Positions 25,554 through 33,706 of a stretch of 34,005 bases of DNA are shown here, in pieces. The DNA is taken from assembly GCA_022071975.1 (NCBI GenBank), contig JAJVIO010000077.1, forward strand, positions 1 through 34,005, read 5' to 3'. The stretch is from Planctomycetota bacterium (GTDB lineage Bacteria; Planctomycetota; UBA8742; UBA2392). A program made the translations under genes and the position numbers. The notes beneath the pieces were generated by a model that did no database searches, was not told where the DNA came from, and saw only the letters and a list, made by a program, of their open reading frames with translations. Positions within the stretch are counted from its first letter, which is position 1. Every line of letters begins with the position of its first letter.

Positions 25554-26105
25554 ATGCCGGAACAACCCGATGACGACCGTCGCACCTTCCTGCGCATCGC
25601 CGTGATTGGCGGCATCGGCATCCTCACGGCCGGCGCGGGCGCGGCCTCCGTGTTTCTGCCGCCAAAAACCGGCCAAAGCGCCGGCGGCGGGCCGCAGCCT
25701 CTGATCCCCATGGCGCGCCTGGCCGCGCTGCTTAAAGAAGAGGTGCTGAGCCTCGAGATCAGCCTGTCGGTGCGCGACGGCTGGCGACTGCGCACCAAAC
25801 GCCAGCGCGTCTACCTGCAGCGAGTGGCCGATACCGACGACGCGGCGGCCTTCAAGGCGCTGAGCCCGGTTTGCAGCCACGCGGGCTGCACCATCGAGTA
25901 CCACGAGAAAGAGAAGCAGTTCCACTGTCCCTGTCACGGGGCGAAGTTCAAGCAGGACGGCAGCCTGGAGAAAGGCCCCGCCCCGCGCGACATGGACCCG
26001 CTCGAGGTCACGGTTGCCGACCACGACGGCGCGTCCTGGCTGTTCGTGAACTGGCAGGAATTCGTAATGGGCACTGAGCAGCGCACACCGCGAGGCAACG
26101 CGTGA
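25554..26105 (+). CDS. Rieske 2Fe-2S protein of a bc-type complex
   Basis: A 183-residue Rieske protein. The N-terminus has a twin-arginine motif, DRRTFLRI (R9, R10), and a hydrophobic segment (VIGGIGILTAGAGAASVFL), as usual for Tat-exported, membrane-anchored Rieske subunits. The cluster motifs are CSHAGC (C107, H109) and CPCHG (C125, H128); C112 and C127 can form the disulfide that marks high-potential Rieske proteins. The stop overlaps the GTG start of the cytochrome b-c gene (GTGA), so both are translated together. It should pass electrons from quinol to cytochrome c. Confidence 0.94.
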   Translation: MPEQPDDDRRTFLRIAVIGGIGILTAGAGAASVFLPPKTGQSAGGGPQPLIPMARLAALLKEEVLSLEISLSVRDGWRLRTKRQRVYLQRVADTDDAAAFKALSPVCSHAGCTIEYHEKEKQFHCPCHGAKFKQDGSLEKGPAPRDMDPLEVTVADHDGASWLFVNWQEFVMGTEQRTPRGNA

Positions 26106-27967
26106 GCGATCCGCACCAGACAACCTCCCAGATCCACGACGAGCTGCTGAACGAAGTAAAGCAGGAACTGCAGCGCCGCGGCACCACGCTGATTCCCGCC
26201 AAGCCGGAGGCCGCCGACGACACGCTCGCAAGCCTGGTGGTGAGCGTCCTGTTGTCCGTGGTGGCCGTGCTGGCCGGCAGCGGCGTGATGATGGCGCTGG
26301 TGTACACGCCAACTGTGGAGGACGCCAACGCTTCCGTCGCCTGGTTTCAGGCCGGGGCCCTGGGTGGCGCCGTACGCGCCGCCCACTGGCACGCCTCCAA
26401 CCTGATGGTGCTCCTGAGCGGCGCCTACCTGTTCTATCTGGCCTGGCGCGGGCTGTTCCGGCGCCCCGCCCAGTGGCGCTGGTGGCGCGCGGCCCTGCTG
26501 CTGGGCCTGGTGCTGGCCTTCAGCCTTACGGGCCAGCTGCTGCCGTTCGACCAGCTGGCCCTGCACGGCACGGGCATCCGGCTCGGGTACCTGGCCGAGG
26601 CGCCGGTGCTGGGGCCCAAATTGGTTCAGCTGGCGCAAGGCGGTGAAAGCATCGGCACCGCCACACTGGCGCGCTTCTTCGGCCTGCACGCGATCGTGCT
26701 GCCCGCCCTGACCATCATCCTGCTGCGCTTCCTGTGGCGCGACAGCAAGGCGGAGGTCGCCCTGATGTACCACGCGGCGGTTGCGGGCGCCGTACTCGTG
26801 CTGGTGGCAGGCGCCGCGCTGTTCGTTCCTGCGCCGCTGGGCCTGCAGGGCAACCTGTCGGAGCCCTACCCCGAAGCGCGCCCCGAGTGGTTCGCATTGC
26901 CGCTTTACGCGCTGCTCAAGCTGCTGCCAGCCGGCGCGCTGCACCTGCTGGTACTGTTCGTGATGCCGCTGCTGGGCGCGGCGGTGATCGCGGCGCTGCC
27001 GTTTCTGGAAACCATGGCCGACCAGCCAGCGCGCCTGCGCAAGCCCCTGCAGATCGGCGTGATCGTGCTTGTAGTCTTCGGCCTGGCGTTCTCGGCCGTG
27101 CCGATCTTCCAGGACATGAGCGCCAAGGAAGGCTGGTTCCGCCAGCCGGGCGTCGAGGACCTGATGACCGCCATGGGCAAGCGCAATGACGCGCTGCTGA
27201 ACTCGGGCGAGGTTCCGCCCGCGGAGACCCACAACCACGCGCGCGACCTGATGCTGCTGCACGAGCGGCTGGCAGGCGTGTACCCCGAAAAGATCGAGGA
27301 AAGCCAGAAGGCCGACTGGGACAAGCTGGCGCAAAAGGGCGTTGAAGCCGCGCGCAAGCTGCTGCTGGCGCCGGACGCGCACACGCAGCTGAAGGCGCGC
27401 GAAGAGCTGCGCCAGGTGTGCGCCGACTGCCACAAGCAGCACGACAAGGACGACGTGAAGATCGACCCGCCGCCGCGCTACGTGGCGCGCGACAGTAACG
27501 GGCAGAACAACCCGCCCAAAGCCTTCTTCTTCGACCAGGAGCAACTCAAAACCCTGCAGCCTGGCGGCATCGACCCCAAGCGCAGCACGGTCAAGCAGAT
27601 GGACCAGATGAAGTACCGCCTGCGCGACATCCTGATCGAGGCCGGCATCATCAGCGACAACCGCAAACCGGACGCCGAGAAGCGCAGCGCGGCGCAGTCG
27701 CTGGTGGACCTGCGCGAGCTGACCACCATCGTCGCCGGCCACTACGACGACAACGCCGGCGCCTACTTCGAGAAAGCCAAGTGGGACAAGTGGATCGAAG
27801 AGCTGCGCAAAGCCACCGATGAGCTGGCGCAGGCCAAAGACGCCGCCGACGTAGCCCGGAAGTCCGCGGCCGTGGGCAAGACCTGCGAGGCCTGCCACGA
27901 CGGCGCCGACGAGCCCGACGAGCCCATCGAGTGGACCTTCAAAAGCATGCTAGCGGGCGAAGAGTAA
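26102..27967 (+). CDS. Cytochrome b fused to diheme cytochrome c
   Basis: A 621-residue protein starting at GTG 26102. Residues 42-335 hold about eight membrane helices of a full-length cytochrome b, with TGQLLPFDQ (143-151) and the quinol-oxidation motif PEWF (261-264; PEWY in most families). Heme bL ligands are present: H95 in RAAHWHASNLM and H196 in RFFGLHAIVLP. The partners for heme bH, expected 14 residues on, are Y109 and F210, so bH appears to be missing. The C-terminal half is soluble and carries two c-type heme motifs, CADCH (440-444) and CEACH (595-599), so this is a one-chain b-c fusion. Together with the Rieske protein it forms a quinol:cytochrome c type complex; without bH, a normal Q-cycle would be impossible. 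The alignment is by eye. Confidence 0.9.
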   Translation: MSDPHQTTSQIHDELLNEVKQELQRRGTTLIPAKPEAADDTLASLVVSVLLSVVAVLAGSGVMMALVYTPTVEDANASVAWFQAGALGGAVRAAHWHASNLMVLLSGAYLFYLAWRGLFRRPAQWRWWRAALLLGLVLAFSLTGQLLPFDQLALHGTGIRLGYLAEAPVLGPKLVQLAQGGESIGTATLARFFGLHAIVLPALTIILLRFLWRDSKAEVALMYHAAVAGAVLVLVAGAALFVPAPLGLQGNLSEPYPEARPEWFALPLYALLKLLPAGALHLLVLFVMPLLGAAVIAALPFLETMADQPARLRKPLQIGVIVLVVFGLAFSAVPIFQDMSAKEGWFRQPGVEDLMTAMGKRNDALLNSGEVPPAETHNHARDLMLLHERLAGVYPEKIEESQKADWDKLAQKGVEAARKLLLAPDAHTQLKAREELRQVCADCHKQHDKDDVKIDPPPRYVARDSNGQNNPPKAFFFDQEQLKTLQPGGIDPKRSTVKQMDQMKYRLRDILIEAGIISDNRKPDAEKRSAAQSLVDLRELTTIVAGHYDDNAGAYFEKAKWDKWIEELRKATDELAQAKDAADVARKSAAVGKTCEACHDGADEPDEPIEWTFKSMLAGEE

Positions 27968-27977
27968 CCCCGGGAGC

Positions 27978-28517
27978 TCAGGCCCTGCGTGCGCGCCTTC
28001 TGCGCCACGCCAGCGCTGCGAACACCCCGGCCAGCACCGGCAGACCGTGGCTGCCGCTGCTCGCCGCGCAGGCGCCGCCGTCGTCGCCGGGCAGGCCGCT
28101 CTGGGCGGGCCCCGTGGCTCCTACGCTGATCGTGAAGCTGAACACTGTATCGTTGGTGCCGTCGCTGAAGGTCAGTGTCACCACGTGCACCGTGTTGGCC
28201 GGGCCGAACTCGCCCAGCGCGGCCGTCACATTGTGGGCCCAGGGCGTTGCCTGCGATGCCTTGTTGAAGGTGGCCTCGCTCCAGTTCACCGCGGCCGCGA
28301 TGTTGCTGACCGTGGCGGTGACGCCCACCGGGTCGTTCTGCGGGTCGGAGACGTCATAGGCCAGGCCCATGCTGTTGAAGGTGGCGTTGGCAGCCACGTT
28401 GACTCCACCCGAGTTGGGTATCTGGACCCCCAGGGAGGTCACGGTTACCACGGGGGCGGATTGGGCGGAGAGGGCGCCGGCGCACAGCGCCAGCAGGGCG
28501 AACAGCATGAAGCGCAT
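27978..28517 (-). CDS. Secreted protein with MYXO-CTERM-like C-terminal tail
   Basis: A 179-residue protein. I chose ATG 28517, which has GGGAG upstream and begins a signal peptide (MRFMLFALLALCAGALSAQS); the longer frame upstream runs through a repeat. The body is an Ig/fibronectin-like beta domain (VVTVTSLGVQIPNSGGVNVA; VHVVTLTFSDGTNDTVFSFT). The tail is GDDGGACAASSGSHG, a short hydrophobic stretch (LPVLAGVFAALAW) and RRRRARRA, that is Gly-Cys, membrane segment and Arg cluster. It is a likely substrate of a sortase-like intramembrane protease and is similar in plan to the GEVED protein. Function is unknown. Confidence 0.8.
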   Translation of the reverse strand: MRFMLFALLALCAGALSAQSAPVVTVTSLGVQIPNSGGVNVAANATFNSMGLAYDVSDPQNDPVGVTATVSNIAAAVNWSEATFNKASQATPWAHNVTAALGEFGPANTVHVVTLTFSDGTNDTVFSFTISVGATGPAQSGLPGDDGGACAASSGSHGLPVLAGVFAALAWRRRRARRA

Positions 28518-28621
28518 GAGAAACTCCCGATCGGTTCCTGAACAGGACCGAGCCCCCAGGCCAACATTGTAAGGATTCGCGCCCCGGAACACAGCAGCCT
28601 TCAGTTTTTCGCGGCAGCCAC

Positions 28622-28768
28622 TCTTGACCAGCCTGAAAACACGGAGAGGCCACAAACGCACGAAACAGCTGCCCACGAAAACCGAGCGCCGTTTTTGGTG
28701 GCAGTGCCTTTCGTGTTTTCGTGCTTTCGTGGCCCGATGACGCGAAGGCCGCGAAGGACAGCATACGG
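28622..28768. repeat. Dispersed intergenic repeat, copy 2, with inverted ends
   Basis: Inverted counterpart of 18300-18425. Inverted arms GGCCACAAACGCACGAAA (28648-28665) and TTTCGTGCTTTCGTGGCC (28717-28734) bound its inner part. Non-coding. Confidence 0.65.
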
Positions 28769-28770
28769 CC

Positions 28771-28820
28771 GCCACGGTCCTTCGTGGTCCTTCGTGGTCC
28801 TTGGCGGTACTTCGCGGTTA
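28771..28820. repeat. Short tandem repeat, unit GGTCCTTCGT
   Basis: Four to five degenerate 10-base units (GGTCCTTCGT, GGTCCTTCGT, GGTCCTTGGC, GGTACTTCGC) lie end to end. The same words occur scattered in 18426-18618. The stretch from 28821 to 28937 shows nothing that I recognise. Confidence 0.7.
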
Positions 28821-28934
28821 CCCGCCAACCAAGCAGCTGTGCCGACGCCGAGGCATTATTGGAAACTGGTTATTGGCAATTCGCTGTTACGAACGCCGAA
28901 AACTCAGCGACAGCCGCGAGACAGACGACGTTCG

Positions 28935-28971
28935 AAAACGGGGACAGTCCCCAAACGCGGGGACAGTCCCC
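28935..28971 (-). terminator. Duplicated GGGGACAGTCCCC palindrome after lysC
   Basis: Two copies of the near-palindrome GGGGACAGTCCCC lie at 28940-28952 and 28959-28971, only 16 bases from the lysC stop codon. Read on the minus strand, the second is followed by GTTTTCG, so the unit may serve as the lysC terminator. The word is repeat-like and may be a dispersed element. Confidence 0.55.
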
Positions 28972-28986
28972 GTTCGTTGAAGTCCG

Positions 28987-30312
28987 CTAGCCCTCGAACA
29001 ACGCATCGTGCAGGGCCGGCACGGCTTTCTTCACGTCCGAGTCGTCGATCAGGAAGCTGAGGTTGATCTTGTTGGCGCCCTGGCTGATCATCTCGACGTT
29101 CACTTCGCTGTCGCGCAGGGCCGTGAACACCTTGGCGCCGAGTCCGCGCTGCTTCTTCACGTTTTTGCCAACCACGCAGACGATGGTCTTGTCCGTCACC
29201 ACGCTGACGCGCCCGAACTGCTCCAGCGCTTTCATGGCCCCGTTCAGGTTGCTGGCGCCGGGGCAGGTCATGCTGACGCTGATCTCGCTGGTGCTGATCA
29301 TGTCGATGTCCACCTTCTCGCGCCCCAGCACGTCGAATACCTTCGCCAGGAAGCCCGGCTGCCCCAGCATCTGCGTGCTCTCGATGGTGATCACCGCCTG
29401 CCCTTCCTTATAGGCAATGCTGGTCACCATGTTCGGGTTGTCGCCGCCGTCCTCCGTGATCACCGTGCCCGGGTGCTGCGGCCGGTTGGTGTTCAGCACA
29501 CGCACCGGGATGTTGCGCTTGATGGCGGGCAGCAGGGTGCTGGGGTGCAGCACACGGCCGCCGTAGTAGGCGAGCTCGGAGGCCTCGGCGAAGCTCATGT
29601 AAGGGATGCTCCTGGCGTCCTTGACCAGGCTGGGATCGGCGGTCATCACGCCGTCGGTGTCGGTCCAGATTTCGCACTCTTCGGCGCCCAGTCCCGCCGC
29701 GAAGCAGGTGGCGGAGAAGTCGCTGCCGTTGCGGCCCACGGTCGTAAGCTCGCCGCCGCTGGTCTTGCCGACGAAGCCGGTGATCACCGGCAGAACGTCG
29801 CTGCCCACGCGGCGCTTGAACTCGGTCAACATGCGCGCCTCGTAGCCGGGCAGGGGACGCGCGCCGCCGAAGTTCTCGTCGGTGATGAAGCCGAGGTCCC
29901 AGGCGTCAAAGGCCTCGGCCTTCACCCCGTTGCGGGTGAAGTAGTCGGCGATCACGCGCACGGACATGCGCTCACCGAAGCCGGCCAGGTAGTCCAGGCT
30001 GCGCTTGCTGGCTTCGCGCACGAGGCTGATACCGCGCAGCAGGTCTTCGATCTCGCGGAAGAACGGGTCCAGCATGTCGTGGTCGCAGCCGCAACCCTTC
30101 AGCACGCGGCGCTGTTTTTCGATGATCTGGCCGGCGTCGGGCTCGCCCTTGGCGGCCGCCTTGCCGGCGTTCAGAAGCGCGTCGGTGATGCCCTTGTGCG
30201 CGGAAGACACGATCACCGGCCGGCGCGATGCCCGGCTGCGGGCGATTTCGAGCACCTTGTGGATCTGGTTTTCATCGGCAACGCTGCTGCCGCCGAACTT
30301 CATGACCAACAT
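28987..30312 (-). CDS. lysC: Aspartate kinase
   Basis: A 441-residue monofunctional aspartokinase, the first step to lysine, threonine and methionine. The start ATG 30312 has GAGG eight bases upstream (ATG 30303 is an alternative). Kinase motifs are MKFGGSSVA at the N-terminus, [20 protein letters not shown] (nucleotide and substrate site) and [31 protein letters not shown] follows, then two ACT domains (about 305-441) with [12 protein letters not shown] and [15 protein letters not shown], which normally carry feedback inhibition by lysine or threonine. It diverges from the ftsB-like gene. Confidence 0.96.
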   Translation of the reverse strand: MLVMKFGGSSVADENQIHKVLEIARSRASRRPVIVSSAHKGITDALLNAGKAAAKGEPDAGQIIEKQRRVLKGCGCDHDMLDPFFREIEDLLRGISLVREASKRSLDYLAGFGERMSVRVIADYFTRNGVKAEAFDAWDLGFITDENFGGARPLPGYEARMLTEFKRRVGSDVLPVITGFVGKTSGGELTTVGRNGSDFSATCFAAGLGAEECEIWTDTDGVMTADPSLVKDARSIPYMSFAEASELAYYGGRVLHPSTLLPAIKRNIPVRVLNTNRPQHPGTVITEDGGDNPNMVTSIAYKEGQAVITIESTQMLGQPGFLAKVFDVLGREKVDIDMISTSEISVSMTCPGASNLNGAMKALEQFGRVSVVTDKTIVCVVGKNVKKQRGLGAKVFTALRDSEVNVEMISQGANKINLSFLIDDSDVKKAVPALHDALFEG

Positions 30313-30452
30313 TGCAGTAGCCTCAAAGGAAGCGGGAACACTAGCAACAGACCTATCGGCCGCAACGGGCAGCGCACTGTAGGGCGCGGCACCCCGCCCC
30401 CTTCAACTAAAGTAAGTACCGCGGGAATGCCGAAACTGACGTGGGAGATTGC

Positions 30453-30773
30453 ATGGCCTCCGTGCGTGAAAGCTTGAGGATGCAAGGCCGCGACTACAGC
30501 CTGCTGGCCGTGGCGGCCATGTTCGTGATTTTCGGGCTGGCGGTCAGCAACAGCGTGATCCCCAACTACCACGAGCAGCAGTCGCTGGAGAAACGCAAGA
30601 CCGAGCTGCAGCGCAGCGTGGAAGCCGCCAAGGCCGAAAACGCGCGCATCGCCGACGAAATCGAGGCGCTGGACGACCCCTACTACATGGCCGACTGGCT
30701 TCGCACCAAGCTCGGCTATCGCGACGCGCCCGTGCTGGTAGACCAGCCCCGCCCGGAAAACCGGGGGAACTGA
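30453..30773 (+). CDS. FtsB/DivIC-like septum formation initiator
   Basis: A 106-residue protein. ATG 30453 has GGGAG upstream; the longer frame starting at GTG 30441 adds four residues. A short cytoplasmic end, one membrane segment (LLAVAAMFVIFGLAVSNSVI), then a coiled coil (SLEKRKTELQRSVEAAKAEN) and the conserved closing region DPYYMADWLRTKLGYRDAPV. That plan is typical of FtsB/DivIC, which bridges FtsL and FtsQ at the division site. It diverges from lysC by 140 bases. A small inverted repeat follows at 30787-30802. Confidence 0.88.
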   Translation: MASVRESLRMQGRDYSLLAVAAMFVIFGLAVSNSVIPNYHEQQSLEKRKTELQRSVEAAKAENARIADEIEALDDPYYMADWLRTKLGYRDAPVLVDQPRPENRGN

Positions 30774-30833
30774 CACCCGGAATCAAACCGCCATCGGGCG
30801 GTGATCCCGCAGCATCAGTGCGCTGCCTTTACT

Positions 30834-30852
30834 GTGTACGATAGTGTGTACA
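30834..30852. repeat. GTGTACRATAGTGTGTACA, left copy
   Basis: 19 bases identical to 31089-31107 except for one base. The wider context TTTA-S-TGTGTAC also matches. Each copy contains two 12-base units of the kind TAGTGTGTACAA. It lies left of the tRNA-Arg remnant; a candidate recombinase arm site or duplicated element end. Confidence 0.8.
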
Positions 30853-30885
30853 GCAGTTTTTACCGATCCGCGGCCCGTTAAGGCA

Positions 30886-30918
30886 GCGGCCTCCAGATTG
30901 GCTCTGGAGGCCGCTTTT
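30886..30918 (+). terminator. Rho-independent terminator after the ftsB-like gene
   Basis: GCGGCCTCCAGA (30886-30897), loop TTGGC, TCTGGAGGCCGC (30903-30914), then TTTT. A perfect 12-bp stem. Confidence 0.8.
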
Positions 30919-30922
30919 AGGC

Positions 30923-30967
30923 TGGTACACCCGGAAGGAGTCGAACCTTCAACCTTCTGATCCGTAG
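30923..30967 (-). other. 3' half of tRNA-Arg(ACG): integration attachment site
   Basis: On the minus strand the sequence is the 3' half of a tRNA. It runs from the anticodon loop CTACGGA (anticodon ACG), through the 3' anticodon strand TCAGA and variable AGGTT, to a complete T arm GAAGG-TTCGACT-CCTTC, the acceptor strand CGGGTGT, discriminator A and encoded CCA (30923-30925). To the right of 30967 the 5' anticodon strand should be TCTGA but is TCGAT, and no D arm or 5' acceptor follows, so the tRNA is not complete. A tRNA 3' half beside a tyrosine recombinase gene is the classic left or right junction of an integrated element. The intact tRNA should lie at the far end, beyond the window. Confidence 0.85.
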
Positions 30968-31088
30968 ATCGACTGCCGAAATGGCAGTCTTGCCATGTCA
31001 ATAGCCCAAACTAGGCTTGTTAAGCGGTTTCCAGGCCGGCGTGCATAAAACGGCATGCACCGGAATGAAGCTGCCACAACGGTTTAGT

Positions 31089-31107
31089 GTGTACAATAGT
31101 GTGTACA
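31089..31107. repeat. GTGTACRATAGTGTGTACA, right copy
   Basis: Partner of 30834-30852, 255 bases away, on the other side of the tRNA remnant and 53 bases before the recombinase start codon. Similarity extends a few bases outward on both sides. Confidence 0.8.
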
Positions 31108-31160
31108 CTGGGTTTTAAAATTCGCAGGAACGATACTTGTCCTCGAATGGAGTTTGCGGC

Positions 31161-32480
31161 ATGGCGCGCCCGGTCCCACCTGCACAACTGCGGTCCTGGA
31201 GAGGCCAATGGTACGTCTTCTGCCACGACTGGAAGTTCAGTCCGCCGCGCAGAATGCGCGTAAGTTGCAGGTCCAGAAACGCGTTCGACCAGATCGCCCG
31301 TAAGCGCCTGCTCGACAGCATCCGGGAAGAGGAAATCCTGCTGCGCGCCGAGGCCGTGCGCCTGGGCGGCACGATCGCCTATGACTCGCGACTGCTGAAG
31401 TGTGTCCAGGAGTACGTGGAGGACGTTGAGCAGAGAATCAAGGTCCGGCAAGCCAATCCTGCAGCGCGCGCGGGACTCAGCCCCCACACCGGTCTGATCA
31501 TCAATGACGCCATGAAGCGCTTCGTGGCCTGGCTCAAGGAAGCTGGCTACGAACGGATGCAGACCGGCCAGCTGGGCCCGCATCACCTGCGCGCATACCT
31601 GGAGCACCTGGCGACGGAACCATCGTCGCACGGCGAACGCAGGGTGATCCGTTCCGGCGCAACCCTCAATCACCACCGCCGCCACCTGCGCGCGTGCCTG
31701 AACTGGATCGCCGACATGCGCCCCAAGCGCTTCCCCGACGCTGACTCCTTCAAGAGGCCTCTCAAGCCGCAGCTCGTCGCGCCGCGGGAGGACGTGGCCT
31801 GCACGCCGGATGAGCTGCTAAAGTCCTACCGCATGGCCGTCCAGCGGGAGGACCCCAACTGCCCGATGGAGGTCACGCGCAGGAAGCGCGGCCGGCTTGA
31901 GAACTTCATGCAACGCCCGCCGGCGGTCGCGGCCACGCCCGTAAGCCGCCTGTTCCTCCTGCTGGCCCTGACCGGCATGCGGCTCAGCGAGGCTCTGAAC
32001 CTCAAGTGGACGAACATCAACTTCGAAACGGGCTGGGTGCGCGTGTACTCCGAGAAGACCGGGCGCCCTCGCACGCTTCAGCTGATCGACGCTCCGGAGG
32101 GCAAACTCTGCCCGCGCTTCCTTGAGCTACTGAAGCGCTGGAAACTGCAGGCTGGTGACCGTGAACACGTGCTGCCGCACGGAGCCCTGCCGGCCCCGAT
32201 CCATCCGAAGACCCCATGGGAGTCAACAGTCCGTGCCGCAAAGACCAGGCGCATCGGCCCCCAGACCCTGCGTCGCAATTGGGTCAGCTTTTGCGCCAGC
32301 ATCGGCATCCCCGCCGCGGTGGCCGCGCTCTGGGCAGGTCACAGCGCGGCCGTGGCCGAGAAGCACTATCGATTGCAGGTGATGTCGCGGCATGATGGTA
32401 CGCTCGAGCAGGCAATGGGGCTGGATGTCGTGATTGAAGAACTCATCAGCGGCAGTGAAGTCCGGGGAGCTCAGGCATGA
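31161..32480 (+). CDS. Tyrosine recombinase (integrase)
   Basis: A 439-residue recombinase. I chose ATG 31161, which has GGAG eight bases upstream; the frame is open for 24 bases before it. An N-terminal core-binding domain (about 95-190, with SPHTGLIINDAMKRFVAWLK) precedes the catalytic domain. Catalytic candidates are R274 (ALTGMRLSEALNLKW), K299 (YSEKTGRPRTL), R371 (GPQTLRRNW), H394 (WAGHSAAVAEKHY) and Y403. The usual His of the HxLR motif is Gln (Q368). The gene lies beside the tRNA-Arg remnant, so it most likely integrated the element there. It is coupled to the next gene by an ATGA overlap. Confidence 0.92.
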   Translation: MARPVPPAQLRSWRGQWYVFCHDWKFSPPRRMRVSCRSRNAFDQIARKRLLDSIREEEILLRAEAVRLGGTIAYDSRLLKCVQEYVEDVEQRIKVRQANPAARAGLSPHTGLIINDAMKRFVAWLKEAGYERMQTGQLGPHHLRAYLEHLATEPSSHGERRVIRSGATLNHHRRHLRACLNWIADMRPKRFPDADSFKRPLKPQLVAPREDVACTPDELLKSYRMAVQREDPNCPMEVTRRKRGRLENFMQRPPAVAATPVSRLFLLLALTGMRLSEALNLKWTNINFETGWVRVYSEKTGRPRTLQLIDAPEGKLCPRFLELLKRWKLQAGDREHVLPHGALPAPIHPKTPWESTVRAAKTRRIGPQTLRRNWVSFCASIGIPAAVAALWAGHSAAVAEKHYRLQVMSRHDGTLEQAMGLDVVIEELISGSEVRGAQA

Positions 32481-33490
32481 GCCGCTTCCTCACATGGCTC
32501 AACAGTGTCGGCACATCCCAGTTGCTGCTCGGCCGGCAGTACGGACGGTTCGTCGAGGAATTCAAGCGCCACTGGGATCGGGAGGAGTTACGGGCCGCAC
32601 TCGCCCCTCATCGGGAGAGGTTCATCACGGTCGCCAAGCGGGCGGACCGCTATCTTCGAGAGTGGTCCAGCGCGGTTGAGAGCCAGGTACTTGCCACCGT
32701 GCCGGCCGGGGCTACAGCAGCCGCCAAGCGTCAGCTGCACGTCGCGCTGGCGGAGTTCCGCAAGTGCATCCCGGACCTGACCGCCCTGAGCGTCCGTCGG
32801 CCGGCGTGGATGCTGACTGGCGTGCAAGGGCGATGCGCTGGCTTGGTAGCTGAGTTTCTCGATAAGATGCCGAAAGCGGTGCGGTCAGCTGTGGAGGAAC
32901 CGCTACTGCGGCAGGTTGCTCAACTGGGAGATCGCTTCTGGGCGCTGCTGGAGCAGCACAGGGGCAACCCATGGATCGCGGCCGAGGTGATCGAGGAAGC
33001 CTGCAACCTGAGATCGGCTACGCCAGGCAGGCGGCAGTTCCTGCAAGAGTGGTCGCTCGAAGCCGAGCATCAACCGCTGCCAAGGGCTGACGACGAGCAG
33101 GGTTGGGCCACCCTTCGAGTTCTGTTCGACGGCAGCGTCTGCGATCTCGGCGCCGCATCGACCACCTGGGGCCAGTTTCTCGTGCATCACCTGGCATGCA
33201 TTACAGTGCATTACGAAGCGTCAGAGGCCGCACCATCCCTCACTTTGGAGGGAGGTGCCGAAGTGCAAGCCGGCAGCGAAGCCCCGGTAGCCATCAATCC
33301 CAGCCTCACATACACGCTCGATGAACTGGCTAAAGTAACCGGCTGGAAGAAGTCCACCCTGAGGGCCGCCGCAAAGGCACAGCAACTGAACAGCCACCGA
33401 GCCACCGGAGCGCCAAACGCCCAGTACAAGATCAAAGGCGCCGACTTCCTGAGCTGGGAAAAGACCCGATCCCGAGACCGCTACCAGTAG
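32477..33490 (+). CDS. Integrase-linked protein with C-terminal HTH, unknown
   Basis: A 337-residue protein whose ATG overlaps the integrase stop, so translation is coupled. The N-terminal 270 residues are helical with no family that I recognise (VGTSQLLLGRQYGRFVEEFK; WIAAEVIEEACNLRSATPGR). Residues 278-328 look like a winged HTH of the MerR or excisionase type: TYTLDELAKVTGWKKSTLRA, then the wing-like APNAQYKIKGADFLSWEK. A recombination-directionality role or a control protein of the element is an inference from gene order. Confidence 0.8.
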   Translation: MSRFLTWLNSVGTSQLLLGRQYGRFVEEFKRHWDREELRAALAPHRERFITVAKRADRYLREWSSAVESQVLATVPAGATAAAKRQLHVALAEFRKCIPDLTALSVRRPAWMLTGVQGRCAGLVAEFLDKMPKAVRSAVEEPLLRQVAQLGDRFWALLEQHRGNPWIAAEVIEEACNLRSATPGRRQFLQEWSLEAEHQPLPRADDEQGWATLRVLFDGSVCDLGAASTTWGQFLVHHLACITVHYEASEAAPSLTLEGGAEVQAGSEAPVAINPSLTYTLDELAKVTGWKKSTLRAAAKAQQLNSHRATGAPNAQYKIKGADFLSWEKTRSRDRYQ

Positions 33491-33706
33491 CCGCAGACAG
33501 TCGCCTGCACACGGCTAACACATCCTCAAAGGTACGACAGATTTGGCCTGCCCCGCAGCATTGGAGAAGCGACCTCCGGCGCAGATGACGGTATAGCCTT
33601 CCACACCCGAATGGACCGCGGACCCTAACATACGCTCAACTTCAGTTTGGAGGGTGCGACACTGTAACGGCTCCCTTCCGAATCAACCGCATCCGCCAAC
33701 TCAGTC

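Noticed and set aside
25934..27898. Minus-strand open frame of 654 codons under the cytochrome b-c gene
   Set aside because: Shadow of the cytochrome gene; its translation is a Gln/Gly/Arg/His-rich string with no domain, while the plus strand shows heme and Rieske motifs.
30923..31010. Complete tRNA-Arg gene
   Set aside because: The T arm, acceptor 3' strand and anticodon loop are present, but the 5' anticodon strand mispairs and no D arm or 5' acceptor strand follows within 80 bases.
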